From: Fidelibacterota bacterium
GTDB taxonomy: Bacteria; Fidelibacterota; UBA2242
Reading direction: 5' to 3'
Assembly (NCBI GenBank): GCA_030655795.1
Contig: JAUSPJ010000248.1
Coordinates: forward strand, 1 to 6,623
DNA: 6,623 bases
The translations under genes were made by a program, and so were the position numbers. Positions 5,609 through 6,623 of this stretch are shown piece after piece. The notes under the pieces were generated by a model. That model was not told the origin of the DNA. It did no database searches and saw only the letters and a program-made list of their open reading frames with translations. Numbering within the stretch: the first letter of the stretch is position 1; every line of letters begins with the position of its first letter.

Positions 5609-6526
5609 TTATAAATATTGTGTAATGCTTATTGATGAAATATTTCCTGCGTCGCTCAGGCCGACAACAGCGAAGTCAAAGACGAAGGACCGAAAATTAA
5701 TTCCTAATCCGGCAGACGCCGAGCTGAAAAAGTTTTTAAAGCTTTCCTGGCCACGGATTTGAAAACGCCGTGTGGAGTTTCCCCACCGGAGAAACAGATG
5801 TTCACCAATGATAAACTCACCGCCGATATTGGCAACATATTCATCCCGGTAAGCCTGATAGGCGTCTACTGACAGAATCATCGGTAAATGGGCTAACTTT
5901 TTTGAAATTCCGGCCATCAGCATTGAGGGTAACGGTTCATTTTTTCCGGAGAAGCTGTCAATCAGGACACCAAAATTGCGATAGCATAATCCGATTGACA
6001 GGGTGGAGATTTCATTGTAATAAAGGATCCCGACCGATCCCAGGATGGCCGAAGCGGTCAGTGAGTTTAATCGGGATTGCGTCAAAGCCGTTGATAGCCC
6101 CACGCTGAGCCGGCGGCTCAGCTTCCGGCTGTAAGCAACGGACGATGTCAGATCATACACACCGAAGCTGCCGGTTTCTGCGCCCTCCCAGTCCCGTTCG
6201 GTAAAAGAGCCGTAATTCAGATAGCTGAACAGCATGGCGAATTTTCCCGGAGCAGGAGTTGTAAACACCGTATAGGCCGAGCTGGTAGATATATCCAGGG
6301 GAAACATTGTATGATTAACCTGCCACAGATCAGGCGAATGAGCAATAACAGCCGGGTTGTACAGAACGCCTGAAGCGGATTTGGATTGACTGCTGGCAGC
6401 TGAGCCCATGCCCCAACCCCGGGCATTCACGGGATGATTGAGCCCTTGAAAAAATGCCTGGCCCCTGAGACCGGCGGCATTTATTATCAGAAAAAATATC
6501 AGGAACAGCGATATCTGTTTTTTCAT
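5609..6526 (-). CDS. PorV/PorQ-like outer-membrane beta-barrel protein
   Basis: A 305-residue barrel protein of the PorV/PorQ (UPF0164-like) type. Some members of this group act in type IX secretion; others are uncharacterised barrels of FCB bacteria. Residues 1-23 are a signal peptide (MKK, hydrophobic core, cleavage near GQ/A24). The mature N-terminus has the family hallmark: ARGWGMGSAA (35-44) followed by SGVLYNPAVIA (52-62), comparable to 'R..GMG.A.....DA.A.y.NPA'. The remainder alternates strands and turns with FDFAVVGLSDAGN (282-295) near the end, resembling the family's closing 'DYA......LG' strands. No other type IX component is visible here, so a secretion role is only a possibility. 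ATG 6526 has no good SD and overlaps the upstream gene's stop as ATGA (6523-6526), suggesting coupled translation. It is followed closely by the cytochrome lipoprotein gene. Confidence 0.8.
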   Translation of the reverse strand: MKKQISLFLIFFLIINAAGLRGQAFFQGLNHPVNARGWGMGSAASSQSKSASGVLYNPAVIAHSPDLWQVNHTMFPLDISTSSAYTVFTTPAPGKFAMLFSYLNYGSFTERDWEGAETGSFGVYDLTSSVAYSRKLSRRLSVGLSTALTQSRLNSLTASAILGSVGILYYNEISTLSIGLCYRNFGVLIDSFSGKNEPLPSMLMAGISKKLAHLPMILSVDAYQAYRDEYVANIGGEFIIGEHLFLRWGNSTRRFQIRGQESFKNFFSSASAGLGINFRSFVFDFAVVGLSDAGNISSISITQYL

Positions 6527-6623
6527 TCTGTCAGGATCTCATTTTCACTATTTTCTTCAATATTCCACTGTTGAATGATTTTTTTGTTCCGGCGACCTTT
6601 TATAAAATACGCAATTATGACCA
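6523..6623 (-). CDS. C-terminal end of a probable membrane protein (partial)
   Basis: The minus strand is open from the window edge to TGA at 6523-6525, encoding 32 residues: VIIAYFIKGRRNKK followed by an acidic tail ending NEILTE. The other two frames have stops within this stretch. The opening residues look like the end of a membrane helix followed by a basic patch, as at the cytoplasmic end of a transporter or other inner-membrane protein. Its stop overlaps the ATG of the PorV/PorQ-like gene (ATGA), a strong sign that it is a real gene in the same operon. The 5' part lies outside the window, and the family cannot be told from this tail. Confidence 0.6.
   Translation of the reverse strand, partial: VIIAYFIKGRRNKKIIQQWNIEENSENEILTE

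Noticed and set aside
5609..6526. A type IX secretion locus
   Set aside because: Only a PorV/PorQ-like barrel is present. No PorT, Sov/SprA, GldKLMN or C-terminal secretion-domain cargo is visible in the window.

Overview
The window (about 46-48% G+C by eye, not computed) looks like chromosomal sequence from a Gram-negative bacterium, most likely a non-Bacteroidota lineage of the FCB superphylum (Calditrichota, Marinimicrobia or KSB1-like). The reasons are a PorV/PorQ-type outer-membrane barrel, a single-haem lipoprotein of the 'planctomycete-type cytochrome c' kind, and a second barrel of a style I associate with such genomes. Several genes have strong Shine-Dalgarno (SD) boxes and sigma70-like promoters, which argues against typical Bacteroidota. 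The lineage is inferred, not proven.

Layout. (1) 3-773, minus: outer-membrane beta-barrel protein, divergent from (2) a short plus-strand operon, about 942-1336, of two tiny uncharacterised membrane proteins joined by an ATGA overlap. The second is only 59 codons. The first has no ordinary start codon next to its SD box and probably starts at ATA. Promoters can be read in both directions in the gap. (3) 1575-1862, plus: small soluble helical protein of unknown function, after a 238-base gap without a convincing gene. (4) 1975-3990, plus: complete OPT-family transporter, the best identified gene here, with its own promoter and SD. (5) 4059-5147, plus: secreted, probable lipoprotein made of three tandem lipocalin-like repeats, ended by a clear intrinsic terminator. 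(6) Minus-strand operon read from the right edge: C-terminal end of a membrane protein (6523 to the edge), ATGA-coupled to a PorV/PorQ-like barrel (5609-6526), then 11 bases later a monohaem cytochrome c lipoprotein (5202-5597).

How they work together. Most products are envelope proteins: two outer-membrane barrels, two probable lipoproteins, one inner-membrane transporter and three small or partial membrane proteins. The right-hand operon probably puts a barrel and a periplasmic haem lipoprotein into one process. The OPT gene imports peptides or metal chelates, and the lipoprotein downstream may be co-transcribed with it. No RNA genes, insertion sequences, CRISPR arrays or intact mobile elements were seen. 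No gap between genes exceeds 300 bases.
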